Assembly: GCA_029934735.1 (NCBI GenBank)
Contig: JAOZLR010000182.1
Location: forward strand, 1-5,691
Direction: 5' to 3'
Length of the DNA stretch: 5,691 bases
Source: Bacteroidales bacterium
GTDB taxonomy: Bacteria > Bacteroidota > Bacteroidia > Bacteroidales > JAADJA01
Below the pieces are notes generated by a model, which saw only the letters and a program-made list of their open reading frames with translations, ran no database searches and was not told the origin of the DNA. The position numbers and the translations under genes were made by a program. This document shows, piece by piece, positions 5,497 through 5,691 of this stretch (position 1 is the first letter of the stretch; every line of letters starts with the position of its first letter).

Positions 5497-5516
5497 AAAC
5501 ATTGATATCGTAATAA

Positions 5517-5691
5517 TCAATGAGCCCAGTCCGGCATAGTATTCAGGTCAATTCCTAAAATGGGTCCAAGGAATAGAATACCCAGGGTAATTATCAAAAT
5601 TCCAATAAACTCAAAAATAATCCCAACTTTCACCAAATCAATAACCCTGATCCTTCCGGTTCCAAAAATAATTGCATTTGGCGGAGTTGCC
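5517..5691 (-). CDS. C-terminal end of an SLC13/DASS-type anion:sodium symporter, 5' end outside window
   Basis: The minus strand reads 57 residues to a TGA at 5517-5519. The fragment begins with ATPPNAIIFGTGRI, which matches the conserved xTPPNAIVFGSG segment in the last transport repeat of divalent anion:sodium symporters. It then has one strongly hydrophobic membrane segment (roughly residues 22-46, rich in Ile, Leu and Gly) and a short polar tail NTMPDWAH. Members carry dicarboxylates, citrate or sulfate into the cell with sodium; the substrate cannot be told from this end. Its 3' end faces the Crp/Fnr gene across the repeat-rich gap, so it is not part of the sulfur operon. Confidence 0.87.
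   Translation of the reverse strand, partial: ATPPNAIIFGTGRIRVIDLVKVGIIFEFIGILIITLGILFLGPILGIDLNTMPDWAH

Larger units (their letters stand above)
5011..5516. other. Convergent intergenic region, repeat-rich, no gene seen
   Basis: About 500 bp lie between the stop of the Crp/Fnr gene and the stop of the transporter gene that converges on it. No open frame with protein-like composition was found on either strand. The stretch holds a composite palindrome, a MITE-like element and several short direct repeats, listed separately. No classical GC-rich hairpin with a T-run was seen, although both neighbouring genes should terminate here. Confidence 0.75.

Noticed and set aside
5011..5516. CRISPR array or iteron-type origin
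   Set aside because: The repeats are few, short, unevenly spaced and in mixed orientation, with no cas or replication gene nearby.

Overview
The window looks like a piece of an AT-rich Bacteroidota chromosome, probably from an anaerobe. Two putative promoters fit the Bacteroidota pattern (TTTG about 20 bp upstream of TAnnTTTG), and the regulator resembles the short Crp/Fnr proteins of that phylum. The genes point to anaerobic sulfur or thiol redox chemistry. The taxonomic placement is inference, because there is no marker gene.

Positions 4142 down to 1 hold a tightly packed minus-strand operon of five genes: a soluble DsrE2-like sulfur-carrier protein, TusA, a small MvhD/FlpD-like iron-sulfur protein, a 434-residue HdrA-like flavoprotein (QmoA-like), and a larger HdrA-like flavoprotein (HdrA/QmoB-like) that runs off the left edge after 580 codons. 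Gaps are 20, 2 and 5 nt, then a 4-nt ATGA overlap. The simplest reading is that DsrE2 and TusA pass protein-bound sulfane sulfur to, or take it from, a flavin and iron-sulfur electron-transfer complex. HdrB, HdrC, QmoC or a sulfur oxidoreductase would have to lie beyond the left edge.

Positions 4143-4329 are a divergent control region. It contains a perfect TGTGA-N6-TCACA palindrome with flanking half-sites, and a candidate promoter for each direction. To its right, on the plus strand, is a Crp/Fnr-family regulator whose recognition helix (RESVSR) resembles that of E. coli CRP but whose cAMP pocket is not conserved. It is the obvious candidate to bind the palindrome, activating the sulfur operon and repressing itself.

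Positions 5011-5516 are a non-coding convergent intergenic region full of repeats. The clearest is a 162-bp MITE-like element (5266-5427) with perfect 15-bp terminal inverted repeats and a perfect 8-bp target duplication. Next to it is a composite palindrome bracketed by 19-bp direct repeats. At the right edge, on the minus strand, is the C-terminal end of an SLC13/DASS-type anion:sodium symporter.
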